NCBI GenBank assembly: GCA_001632435.1
Contig: KV423939.1
Span: forward strand, 130,223 to 194,222
Direction of reading: 5' to 3'
From: Calocera cornea HHB12733
Lineage: Eukaryota > Basidiomycota > Dacrymycetes > Dacrymycetales > Dacrymycetaceae
Length of the DNA: 64,000 bases
Shown here: positions 44,999 through 55,378 of the stretch, piece by piece
Layout: each line of letters begins with the position of its first letter
Position numbering within the stretch: the first letter of the stretch is position 1
Translations under genes and position numbers: made by a program
The notes under the pieces: generated by a model
What the model was told of the DNA's origin: nothing
Seen by the model: the letters and a program-made list of their open reading frames with translations, nothing else
Databases searched by the model: none

Positions 44999-45582
44999 GT
45001 CTTCCACCCACGAGCAAGGTCGTCGCCAAGTGCTGAGGTGACAGACTGACTAGGTGACAGCGTCCAGATCGCAGCATCTTATGGGGATCTCCAATCTGTG
45101 TCTTGCCTCAAAATCATGAGCAAAACGGGTAAAGTCTTCTATTCATCGGAATAACGATGAACAGCCGAAGAACGGGGCCCCGCAAAAACGAATTCGCGAC
45201 CGAACAGCCGGAAACTTCGTTCTGCTTTCGCAAGCAACACTGATATCCCCGAAGGATGGATGCCGGAGAGCGCTCCGGATACACACAGTCTGTACGACCG
45301 CGGGTCCGTTCCAAGCAAGCCAGTCCGACGACATCGAGTCGTTGGAAAGCATATGATTTCATAGCAGACATCGTTGACTTGGTCAGACAACGTCACGACA
45401 CGCTGGTAAGGAATGGAAAAACATGCCGGCGGGAGAAGCAGAAGGAAGTACTACATCGCATTTGCTTCCGGCAAGGTGTTATGACGTGTGAAAGAAGCAC
45501 GGTAATTTCTCCTCAACTCTGCGTCTCGTTCTTGCGGACGAATGAACGATATTTCACGCAAGTAACCGCAAATTAAACGACG
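44999..45582. promoter_or_regulatory. Spacer between tandem sugar porters (promoter of copy A)
   Basis: 584 bp between the copy B stop and the copy A start, both on the minus strand. No coding sequence beyond the neighbours was recognised. Confidence 0.45.
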
Positions 45583-47768
45583 TTAGAATGAGACTGTGGA
45601 AGGCTTTGCCAATCCTTCATCTGCGCTCCCTTCGAGCGCCCCCGATTCAAGATGTGCACGGTTTGGAGCAACTCGATTTCTCGGAGAGCGACGGACACGG
45701 ACTTTCCCATCGGCAAAGAGAAAATCGATCTCTTCAAGGGAGATGTTGGCAGTCTGTCGCATTCAGATTCAGAAAAGTTCAGTCAATGTGAGATACGCGT
45801 ATACTTCCGGGTATAGAAAGTACAGCATCGGTACGCAAAGCGCATTCGTGACCGCCTGAACATCCAGTGAGTGTTGATCTCACCGCATATGGGATACATA
45901 CATAAATGATGTAATAGTTCGGCCCAATGTTCGCGATACCAGCGGGTGTAATCTCGACAACCACAAAGTTGAACTGTATCCTAATAAGAAGGATGAGACG
46001 GATCGAAGCATCGCACGCACAATCCAATTCGAAGCTGATCCAAGTGCCGTGGCCGAAGCCCGGATTGCAAGCGGTGTAATCTCAGAAGGGTCTATACATA
46101 AAAAGGTCAGGCACGGAACTTCTCTCCTGCGAAAGTCTTACAGATCCAGCTAGGCCCAAGCCATCCAATGCTAAAGGTGCAGAAAAACAAGAATAACATG
46201 GTCGCGCCAACGATTCCATAGGCTCGCGATTCTTCCGCGTAGTGCAGGACGGCCGTAAGGATTGCCATCTCGACAGCCTGACTGGCGGCCGTGAACATCA
46301 TGAGGCGGACTCGACCAACTCGATTGATCAGAAAAAAGGTAGAAATTCCGACCTATGACGCAATCAGTCCATTGTGTTCTCTATGTCCTGGACGACAAAC
46401 CCAGAACATGGAGTTGATACCTGAAATGGTGTCATTGAAACGTTTTCGCTTTCCTTGTATCGATGACGCACCATTAAACCCAGATAAGAGCAGAGACAAG
46501 TTCGCAGACAATCCGATGGAGTTTTGGAAAAGAACTGCGCTATAGTCTTCGAGTCGAAGTCAGCTTGAGATTTCTCGCAAATTCAGTGCATGACTCACAA
46601 GAGATCATGTTGACACCGGTCTAATACAAATCATCAGGAAAGCTGGTCGTTCATCGAATGATATGGACAGACACATTGTTGCATGAACAGCGCTCCGATT
46701 GATAGAAGAGTCCGATACCGGAAACATTGGTTGTTATCGGTGAAACAATCCAGCCATGACTTGTTGTCTTGCGCTCCTCCTTCTAGGAGCAGAGCTTCTT
46801 GAATGTCTTGTAGTACTGATTCGCCTTCTTTCGCCCCGTTGAGTCGCACAAGAAGATCTCGGGCTTCATCAACACGACCCTGCTCCACGTACCAACGGGG
46901 GCTAAGCAGCAAGTGAGAAAATGATCGGCACACAAACCCGGACTGACCTGTCGGGAAGGAAGCACAACATCACGATGCTAATCATCGGGAATATGCACTG
47001 CAAAGCAACTGGCATAGAGATTCAGTACAACTATGAGGCAGAGAACTCGCGACCACCGACCTGGGAATCGCCACGCAAACTGCCCAGGTACAAAGGAGCA
47101 ACCATAGCCGACCCAGAAGGAGGAGCATAGGCCAGTCGAACCGATGAGCAGCTCGCAGCTCACGAGACGACCTCGCAGACGAGTTGGAACTGTGATCGGG
47201 TGAGATCCGATTTTGTGCAAGCCGGACGGAACAAACAGCATTCAGCAACAAAGGGAGGAGTGACGCTAGTCAAGACGCCGATCCCAAATCCGGCAAAGAC
47301 GCGGAATACAATCAGCATGGTCAGATTCACGGCGGCTGCTTGAAGCGCTGCACCGATCAGCACGATAAGAGCACCCGACATGAGCGTCACTCGGCGACCG
47401 AAATGGTTCCCAAAGATCCAGCAAGCCAAGGAACCTATAAGCGCTGATGTGGACGGATGATGAGCAATCTGGCGACCACTTCAGCAAAAGCGCACCTCCA
47501 ACTTCATATATGGCAACTGTCGTTCCTAGCAGGGTCGGATTGCTTGCAAGGCTGGGAAAAACCTCTAGGAAATAGGGGGAGTTGACTAGGCCGCCCATGA
47601 CACCTTGATCATATCTGCAAGGGGTGACTAAACGTTGGAACAGGAGCACATCTCGACAGGAACGCCATACCCGAACAGCAAGAACGCAAGGCCACAGGCG
47701 CTGAGGTATGCAATCAAGAGCGGAGTACCCCTAATGGGGAGATTCCAAGCATCTGAGAACGGCTTCAT
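45583..47768 (-). CDS. Sugar porter family MFS transporter, tandem copy B
   Basis: Fourteen exons encode 511 residues: 47768-47671, 47614-47496, 47443-47237, 47189-47061, 47008-46948, 46901-46673, 46620-46599, 46546-46472, 46420-46401, 46352-46142, 46091-46021, 45973-45902, 45855-45805, 45753-45583. It starts MKPFSDAWNLPIRGTP, parallel to MKPITDPWKTPLQGVG of copy A. Motifs include GYDQGVMGGLVNSPYF, NHFGRRVTLMSG, PDSPRWYVEQGR, SGFNG and NRVGRVRLMMF. Eleven of its 14 exons have exactly the same length as in copy A, so the two arose by tandem duplication. The cytosolic C-terminal tail differs in sequence and is slightly longer. Two micro-exons (22 and 20 nt) are conserved in both copies. Confidence 0.9.
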
Positions 47769-48214
47769 CGCTCAAAGTTACAGGACACAAGTCAATTTGA
47801 CATTGGGTGTGACCAGCACGCCGTTGATGCATTTTGCGATAATGTCCAAATCGGGTCATCACCCGTTCTTGGCATCCGTTTCTGCCTAATTCGCGGCATC
47901 GATGGCTGGGATGTTCTAGCCTGGAATTCGGGTGAACCAAGAAGGGTGATCAGCAATGCGCGCATCAAATGCAGCCGAACTCACGGCCCATATTTCAGTG
48001 CACGTCGTGAAGAGAGTTCTTAGAGAATCATCATAATCATTGCTCAGAGATTGCACAACAATGTTCCTCATCTCGATGAGCTTATGAGCTCCAATGATTC
48101 TACGTCTAGACTGTGAGCTGGCGACGAGTGAAAACAATAGACGCTTCTCTCTTGGGACGCGACGCGACGCGTCACTTGACTCCTCGCTTCATGATCGTAA
48201 CCCATGAGCGTCTA
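47769..48214. other. Intergenic region upstream of sugar porter B
   Basis: About 450 bp, presumably the copy B promoter, adjoining a decayed gene. No motif could be singled out. Confidence 0.4.
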
Positions 48215-48665
48215 CTAGATACAGGCCCTGATCCACGGTATCGCATTCGATTCGAGCTACTATTCCAACCAGAGAAGGTCTACCTTCAGCTATGACCGTC
48301 TCGGCACCGGCAAATCCGAAAGTCCAGACCGATATCACATCGTCCAAACACCCACGGACGTATGTACAGATACTACTCAAATTTATCTCGCTACTGAAAG
48401 AGGGCAAGGTCGGCGGCCAGGTGTACAGCAAGATCATCGGTGTTGGCCATTCGTACGGCTCCATTGAGCTAGCTGCCGCATCCGCCATCGTGCCCGACCA
48501 ACTGTCCGCCCTTCAGTCAGCGCTCGACCCCCGCAGCGCATTGCGCGTTTTTCTTCCGCATTCAGCGGGACACCTCTTCTATGACGACATGAACAGCGAT
48601 CATCATCATTCACAGACCTGCATTGACATGGGGACCCCCTGCAGAAGCGTCAAGGGCAAGAGCGA
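48215..48665 (+). pseudogene. Decayed alpha/beta-hydrolase fragment
   Basis: Two pieces in different frames resemble a fungal alpha/beta hydrolase. The first (from about 48222) reads LIHGIAFDSSYYS and then STFSYDRLGTGKSESPD. The second (to 48660) reads KVGGQVYSKIIGVGHSYGS, where GHSYG is the nucleophile elbow, and ends soon after with LPHSAGHLFYDD. The join needs a frame change at 48360-48369, where TGTA appears added between GTA and CAG. A 43-nt intron from the GTATGT there would restore frame but delete a conserved helix. Sequence expected between DSSYYS and STFSYD, and between GHSYGS and LPHSAGH, is missing. These internal gaps argue for a relic rather than a working gene. Confidence 0.65.
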
Positions 48666-48942
48666 GATATTGTGTACATATGCGTGAGCGGAGGCATGCA
48701 ATCAAAGTCAGACAAACAGAAAAAAAAATCAGAAGAACGGAGAACACTACAGTAGAGCTGAATTGGAACAGAGGAGAGAAGAAACAGCAGATGATTGTTG
48801 CTTTTTGGGTCGTTCACACGGACGCATGGGGCATTGAGAGGAGATGATCGAGAGAGACGCGAGGCACATGAGCGGAAAATGAGACACAAAGATAGACGTA
48901 AGGCAAAGCATCGCATGACGATTCTCCACCGCGCGCCGTCGC

Positions 48943-51900
48943 TTACTGCTGCCAGTATTGCCTCTGGCCGTAGTGCTGATAGAACTGGTTATCGCCTTGG
49001 GCGGGGTAGGCGCCCTGACCCTGGTTCTGAGGAGTGTTCCCGTACCGGTTGTTGTAGTATCCACCGCCTTGCTGCTGGTTCGCCCCTTGCTGAGGCTGCT
49101 GAGCACTCTGCGCGCTCTGCGTCTGGCCGACACCAGGACGGCCAGCCTGACCCAGCTGGGAGCCCTGCGAAGGAGTGGGCACGGCCTTATCCACTGATTG
49201 CGCCGAGGCTGTGTAGCGATCCTGCAGTGCTCCAGCACCAGACCCGATGTTGGAGCCACCACGCTGCTGGCTGCCTGCACCTGCAGCACCGCCGAGGAGC
49301 GAGGAGTTGCTTCCCGGGACACCGAGGAAGTTCTGGAGGCCCTGCGTATACTTGAAATCGAGCGAGTTGGAGGCACCGCCATATGCCGCAGGCGTCGCGT
49401 CGTCGTAGCCACTCAAAGCACCGGTCTGGCCCGGGTGATATGAGCCGGCATAGGGTGTAGTGGCATTCTGAGTCGGCGCCGGCTTGGATGCAGGTGCTTG
49501 TGCAGGCGGTCCACCGTATTTGGGATACTGCGGCACGAACGGCTGCCCATAGCCAGGAGGCATCGGCTGGCCATAATACTGGTTCTGCATATAGTAGGGA
49601 CTGGGGTAGTAGGCGTAGGGCGCGGGCGCAGGCATGCCTGGGAACTGCTGTTGCTGCTGGTTCTGACCCGGCTGATTCTGACCGGCAGGTTGCTGAGAAG
49701 GAGCAGCCGGAGCGGCGTGGATCTGCGGTCCAGATTGCTGCTGATTTTGAATTTGCGGCTGTGACTGCAGGGACGGCTGGGTAGGCGGAGCTGACAGCTT
49801 GTGGTCGTCATGCCCGATATTGCGGAAGTTGGTCTGGTTGTAAGAATCATAGAAATTCTGAGGAGGCGTTAGTAGATAGTTCACAGTAAATCTGGTGTAT
49901 CGCACGCTCACCCTTTCATTCGCTCCATACCCATAATCATTGCCGATCCCAGAGCTGCCGCCAAATCCGGGGAGGTTGTTCTGACTGGTCTGCCCACCGA
50001 ACCCACTATAGGAGCTTGGCAGATGATCCTGCTGCGAAGGAGCAGTTTGAGGTGGAGTTGGCGCATGATAGTAGGGTTGCTGCTCTTGGCGGTAGTACCC
50101 TTGTCCAAGGGACGAAGTTGCCTGCTGCTGACCCAGAGGTGTGTGCTGCTGCTGGCTCTGCGCAGGTGGAAGAGGCGAGTGCGAATCCAGATGAGACGGG
50201 AGACCGCCGAGCGACTGCTGCTGCTGCAGGCCAGACAGATAGCTCGGTTGCTGGGTTGGCTGCTGCTGCTGCTGTGGAGGAACCTGATAGGAAGGCGTGT
50301 GTTGCTGCTGCATGTGAGGTGCCTGTGACGGGATAGAGGGAAGGTGCTGGGCCTGGGACTGCTGGGTCTGTAGCGAACCTGAGAGGGGCGCGGACGCGGG
50401 TGGGGGATGAGAGAGGGATGCGTTGAAGAGGTGCTGCACATTCGAAAGGCCAGCAGCGGCGGAGGTTGTCGGTTGAGGGGCGGCCGGTGTCGGAAGACCA
50501 ACTGGCTGAGGAGGAGCCACCGGCTGCGCGTGGTAAGCAGCATGGGATAGGTCTGGTTTGGGAGGCAGAGGTTGGCTCTGCGAAGGAGGGAAACCTGAGA
50601 GGTTCTCTGGGCCAGGGGCAGGAGCAGCCTGGGGAGCAGCAGAAACCACGGGTGCGGGTGCCTGCTCAGCAGGTGCAAAGACCTCCTCACCATCTTCGCC
50701 AACTTTCAAGCTACCGAACATCATGTTCAAGCCTGGGGATGCCCAACGAGCGGTGCTGGGCAGAGCAGACGTGTCATCGCCAATCTTGAACCTGGCACTC
50801 GAAGAACGAGGTTGCAGATTCGGCTTTGCCTTCAGTGCAGTCAGACCCGGTGGAGCTGGTGCGGCACCCGAGGCACCTGGAGAGATGGGCAGCTTTGCCT
50901 TGGGCTGCTCCACAGCCGGCTGCGAGACGGCAGGCGCGGGTGCTTCCTGTGCATCATTGAGGTCCGCCACGGTGGTGACCGGCTCAGGTTCTGCCACCTT
51001 GTCCACCTGCTCCCAGGTCTCGCCGCCGAGGTTGTCCTCCTCACCAGCATCGGTACCAATCTCGCCCACGGTGGTCGCAGGCTCAGCCAACGCCCACGCC
51101 GGTTCCGTCTGAATTGTCGTCGGTTCCTCGGGCTCGTCCAAAGCAGGGTTCTTGGAGATTGGTATAGGAGGAAGAGGTGTTTCGTCAGAAATGGGGGGAG
51201 TCGGGAGAGGAGGTGGGGCGACGGGCGCGACTGCGGGAGGGGGAGGGATGGGCTTTGGCTGTGGTCTAAGAACAGCATCAGGATCTATATCTGACTGAAA
51301 GGATGTGGGACATACTTGGCAATTTGCGCCCAGCTCAACTTTGGAGCTGAGGGAACCTTGGACGACTTTTGCGCGATGGGTGCGGGAGTAGCATTGCCGT
51401 TTGCGACAGGGGTTTGGATGCCAGGAGCGCTTCCAGCTTCGGCAGCAGTAGTTGGGGCTGCAGTCACTGCACCCTTGCCACCCGCTTCCGCTTTCTTGGC
51501 CGCGGCCTCCGCTTTCGTGTCTTCCCATCCCGTCTTGTCTCCTCCTTTGGCCCATGCTGCGATATTGTTCTTCTGCTTTCCGGAAACAGGGTCCCAATCT
51601 GCCTCTTGAGTGGTCGTCGCGTCGGCGCCCCATCCTGCCGCATCTTCAGCAGCGGGAGCATCCTGCGTGGGTTCGCCCCAGCCATTCGTGTCCGCCACAG
51701 GCACATCCACAGTCGCAGGAGCAGCGGCGCTAGGAACATCGGCATCGCGCTTCCTGCCACCTCCACGGCCACCAGCAAACCCGCCACGTCCGCCGCGCGC
51801 GACGCCAGTAAAGCCGCCGCGTCCACCGCCTCTGCCACCGCGCATGCCGCGGCCTCCGGCGAAAGTAGGTCCGTTAGGAGCACCTTCGGGAATGGCCTTG

Positions 51901-52310
51901 CCATTCGGAGCAGTAGCCGCCACGTTGACGTGCTTCTCCTTCTTCTTCTTGCCTGTCTGCGAAGACCAGCGTTCGGCATGGCCTGGAAGAAATATGTTAG
52001 GCTGCATATACGCCGAAAGCACGCGCGACGCACCTTCGCTGATCCTAGACACCGCAACCGAGACGTCGCCCTGGACCTCTTCGAGAAGATAGAGCACATC
52101 CTCATCCGTCCAGTCGGGATAGATCTCCCTCACGAGCTTCAACGCGTCGCCGTGCTTGCCCTTGAGCGCGCGAAGCTCCTCGGGCTCGTCGACTGCGGGC
52201 GGCGCATAGGTGTTGGTAGCGTTGTTGGCGCGGGGATGGCTGTTAGGCCCGCCTTTCCAGGAGCCCCGGTGGGGTCTGGGTGGGCGTGGGGTTGCGGTTG
52301 TCTGAGACAT
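48943..52310 (-). CDS. DEF1: Def1-like CUE-domain, glutamine-rich RNA polymerase II degradation factor
   Basis: Exons 52310-52034, 51982-51316, 51265-49912 and 49857-48943 encode 1070 residues. A single CUE domain lies at about residues 45-95 (ALKLVREIYPDWTDEDVLYL, EEVQGDVSVAVSRISEG). It is followed by a lysine patch, an RGG block (MRGGRGGGRGGF), repeated GWG motifs and a roughly 700-residue tail rich in Q, P, S, G and Y. Yeast Def1 uses its CUE domain and Q-rich C-terminus in ubiquitin-dependent removal of stalled RNA polymerase II. The same layout is seen here; target and processing are inferred. Introns 51983-52033 (51 nt) and 49858-49911 (54 nt) are multiples of three without stops, so retained forms would stay in frame. 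Confidence 0.88.
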
Positions 52311-52922
52311 AGGCTTTGTTGGAAGAGAGAAGAGGAAGTAGAGGGACGACGACGACGATGGACTTTTGTGAGCAGGGAGGCAGAGACGGGCGCGAGGCTG
52401 TCCGGCAGCTAAAATTGCTTCCGATCAGTCCTCTTTTACGGTCTTCAGGGCAGGCTTTTGACGCGTCGTTTGCCGCGCACCGTTTGAACGCGCGTACTTG
52501 CCGCCGAAGAATAGGAGTACAGGAAGAATGCCGAGGATTATTTCGTCATTGTACGATATTGCTCAAACGTGTTTGAGATTGTGTTGTTAGCAGCTCGATG
52601 TGCGGTCGACGGACAGGTCGCGTGCACGGAGTTGTCGCGCGCTTCGATCACATTCCACTGCTGCCGATCAGGGACGTAATGAATGTAAAGTATACAGCTC
52701 CGGAAACCCGACGCGCTCACACCTCCCAGTGAACAATGGTCAGATCGGAAATACAACAATTACACGTAGACAGTAAGCCAGAATCTATGATACAATGCAG
52801 GTATGAAAACAGTAATACAAGCAAACCCTAAAACCAGTGGAATACAAACAGCTTTCGTAACGGAAACGTTCCCGCGAGTTGACTTCAATATAACGTACAA
52901 ACGTTCGAGCTCGAGGTCATGT
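52311..52922. other. Intergenic region between SRAP and DEF1-like genes
   Basis: 612 bp on the minus-strand path from the SRAP 3' end to the DEF1-like start. No gene, repeat or distinctive site recognised. Confidence 0.4.
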
Positions 52923-54380
52923 TTATGCCTTGTTGAAGAAGCTTGTGATCTTACTCGGCTTCTTATCTTGCTTGTCAGCCCCGAAAAATTTGGTGATCTT
53001 CGGTGTCTTCTCGTCCGCCCCTTTCAGCTTTCCCTTTGCAGGCGTGGGCTTGGGCCGCCCAGCGGGCGTTCTTGGCTCCACTTTCGATTTCTTGGCAGGC
53101 GGCGAGATGGCCACAATGTCCGAGTCGTCCTCGGTGTCTTCAGTCTTCGTCCGCTTCCTGCTGGGTGTCGCAGGAGAGATCGTGTTCGACGGCTGGTTAT
53201 CTTCTGTGACAAATGCACCGCCCTCGCCCTTCTCATCCTGCTCCACCTTCGTCGTTGCCTCCTGCGAACCCTCGAACTGCTTGTTCTCTCTCGGACTTTC
53301 CCCCTTTACGGTAGATTGTGACGACCTCGCCTCAGGCTGACTGGACTTGAACTCCTGCTTCTTCTCCTGCTTTTGGAACATGGCTTGAATTCCATCTGCC
53401 CGCCTGGAGATCGGCTGGATGAAGGTCGGCGAGTCCTTCCTTACGTTACCGACTTCCGCAGCTACCGGATAGCTATTTTCATGGACATCAGCACCCACGC
53501 TCGTCAAATAGTCACGGGCGTACCTTTCCAGGTGGCCCTCGTACGGCCGCAGCAGCTTCCCCAGCTTCTCATTAGACCACTCGGTGATAGTAGGATCAAG
53601 CCACATCTTGATCTCCTCCTCCGTAGACAGTATCACAGGCATGCGATCGTGCAGAAATGACATCTCCTTGGAGGAGTCGGTCGTGATGATAGTGTAAGTA
53701 AACAGAGGCTCGGTTGCACCTGACGAGCACGCATACAGGGTAAGAGTCCGGTAGACGTATGTATCGGGATGCAAACCTTCGTACGTAACACTGTCCCAGA
53801 GGCCAGCAAGCAGCATACACTTCCCATCTGGATGATGTGTGAAGTAGGGCGTCCTATGATTGCCCTTCTTGAGCCATTCGTAATACCTTGCGCACGTCAG
53901 CTTGATGCATCTTCACGTACTGAAGTGCTCACCCATCGCAGACAACCAGGCAGCGTTTCTTCCCCTTCAAGCTTCCCCACATCCCCCCCCTCTCCAACAG
54001 GTTCTCGGAGCGCGCGTTGATCGTATTCATGGCCGTGGAACTGTCGGGCTCGTGCTTTGTCCAATGGGGGATCAAGCCCCACGTCATGGTCTGCAGGAAG
54101 TAGGCGTGGTCACCCTCGCGGTCTTGTCGGACAACTGGCGCATTGGAACGAGGAGCAACATTGTAGCTGACATGTCTTCTTAGCATATAGCATGTTTGGA
54201 CACTGCCTGTACACTTGCCGTGGTCGATGGTTCTCCGGCTGTACCCATCGTTGCGGGTTCACCGCTGGGTAGTCGTTCCGCACCTGTTCAGCCACGTCCG
54301 CCTGCATACATCTGCTTAGATTATCCACTTGTTAGATGAAGTATGCATACGTTTATCCCGAGCGCGTAGCGCCCACACAT
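52923..54380 (-). CDS. SRAP-domain DNA-protein crosslink repair protein (HMCES/YedK family)
   Basis: Exons 54380-54351, 54301-54219, 54166-53933 and 53886-52923 encode 436 residues. The start MCGRYALG fixes the obligatory catalytic cysteine at position 2, which crosslinks to abasic sites in single-stranded DNA. Other SRAP hallmarks are RYNVAPRSNAPV (Asn near 40), WGLIPHWTK, INARSE, CDGYYEWLKKG (Glu near 119) and FLHDRMPVIL (His near 193). After the domain, a charged disordered tail ends in two PCNA-interaction-like motifs, KITKFFG and KITSFFNKA. Intron 54167-54218 uses GC-AG with the standard AG-like GCAAGT donor; the junction restores the conserved RYNVAPRSN. Gene products act in the nucleus at replication forks (family knowledge). 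Confidence 0.93.
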
Positions 54381-54716
54381 CTCGGCTGAGGCAATAGGTG
54401 TAGTGACTAAATGCGTTGGTCGTGGTTGTGGTGGGAAGAAGAGAGAACACTCATAGGACCCTACTGTACCCGGGAGTTCTTCGGCTCCGCCCCTCTAAGC
54501 TTTGGCAGCCCCGAAGCTATCATTGCCAAACCTTTAGAGGACTGGTAACTGAGGTAGTGGAGTGATAAGCACCATTTGAAACTTCCCTCGCCATGACTGC
54601 AGATCACATTAAAGCTTTACAAGTTGTCGTGTTTCTCCTCCCCGTGTTCCCGAAGAAGATAGCCGAACGCGTTGCGGGAGCAATCGGCGTCTCATGAAAA
54701 GTGAACCTTCTCTGCC
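54381..54716. promoter_or_regulatory. SRAP promoter side of a divergent spacer
   Basis: 336 bp between the SRAP start and the MITE. A short plus-strand frame beginning at 54593 (34 codons) is the only ATG-initiated candidate on the helicase side. It could be a lost first exon or nothing. Confidence 0.35.
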
Positions 54717-54847
54717 GAGATAATTCCCCGTTTGCCCCATTTGCGGAGGCAGTTGGCCCCCAATGCCCTGCCGGGAGCAGTTTCCCTAATTGCCCACTTT
54801 TTGACGCGGACACTGGACCCTGATGGGACCGGTCAACCTTTTGTAAC
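54717..54847 (+). repeat. MITE left terminal inverted repeat
   Basis: 131 bp, inverted copy of 55072-55202. Observed differences include TTTTTGACG against TTTTCGAGG and GGTCAACC against GGTTAACC. Confidence 0.9.
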
Positions 54848-55071
54848 GAGGTTTGTAGTAAAATCTGTAAGAAGAATTGGATTTTGCTCTCCGTCTTTGT
54901 TCAGACATGACTGCATTATATGAAGGGGCCAAAGAATACCAGTGAGTTCACGAGTAAGGTCTTGCCGCTTTGTTTGCTCTTTTTGTTTTGGCTTTATTTA
55001 GAAATTTCCTATAAAAAAGTGGTAGCAACTCGGAATTTCATTACAGATTGTAATAACTACTAGTTAAAACT

Positions 55072-55202
55072 GTTACAAAAGGTTAACCGGTCCCATCAGG
55101 GTCCAGTGTCCGCCTCGAAAAGTGGGCAATTAGGGAAACTGCTCCCGGCAGGGCATTGGGGGCCAACTGCCTCCGCAAATGGGGCAAACGGGGAATTATC
55201 TC
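55072..55202 (-). repeat. MITE right terminal inverted repeat
   Basis: 131 bp, inverted copy of 54717-54847. Confidence 0.9.
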
Positions 55203-55378
55203 TTCTCTGCCTGAGCCGTATCGACGCCGCGTCCCGTCCCAGTCCCCCGTTTGACTCATCGCATACCCCTTCCCCTCACTTATCATCCTCTGCATTCCGG
55301 CGTTCCCCATCCCGATCTCAGCATCTCGACTGGTTCTCCGTCACTTTTGCGCGTCCATCTGCCCTCGCCCTGTTGTGA

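Larger units (their letters stand above)
54708..55211. mobile_element. Non-autonomous Mutator-like MITE (486 bp) with 9-bp target duplication
   Basis: The element spans 54717-55202. Its terminal inverted repeats are about 131 bp (54717-54847 and 55072-55202), beginning GAGATAATTCCCCGTTTGCC, and differ at only about four positions. The 224-bp interior is AT-rich and codes for nothing. The element is flanked by a perfect 9-bp direct repeat TTCTCTGCC (54708-54716 and 55203-55211). Long inverted repeats with a 9-bp duplication are the hallmark of the Mutator (MULE) superfamily. Near-identity of the two arms suggests a recent insertion. Confidence 0.9.
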
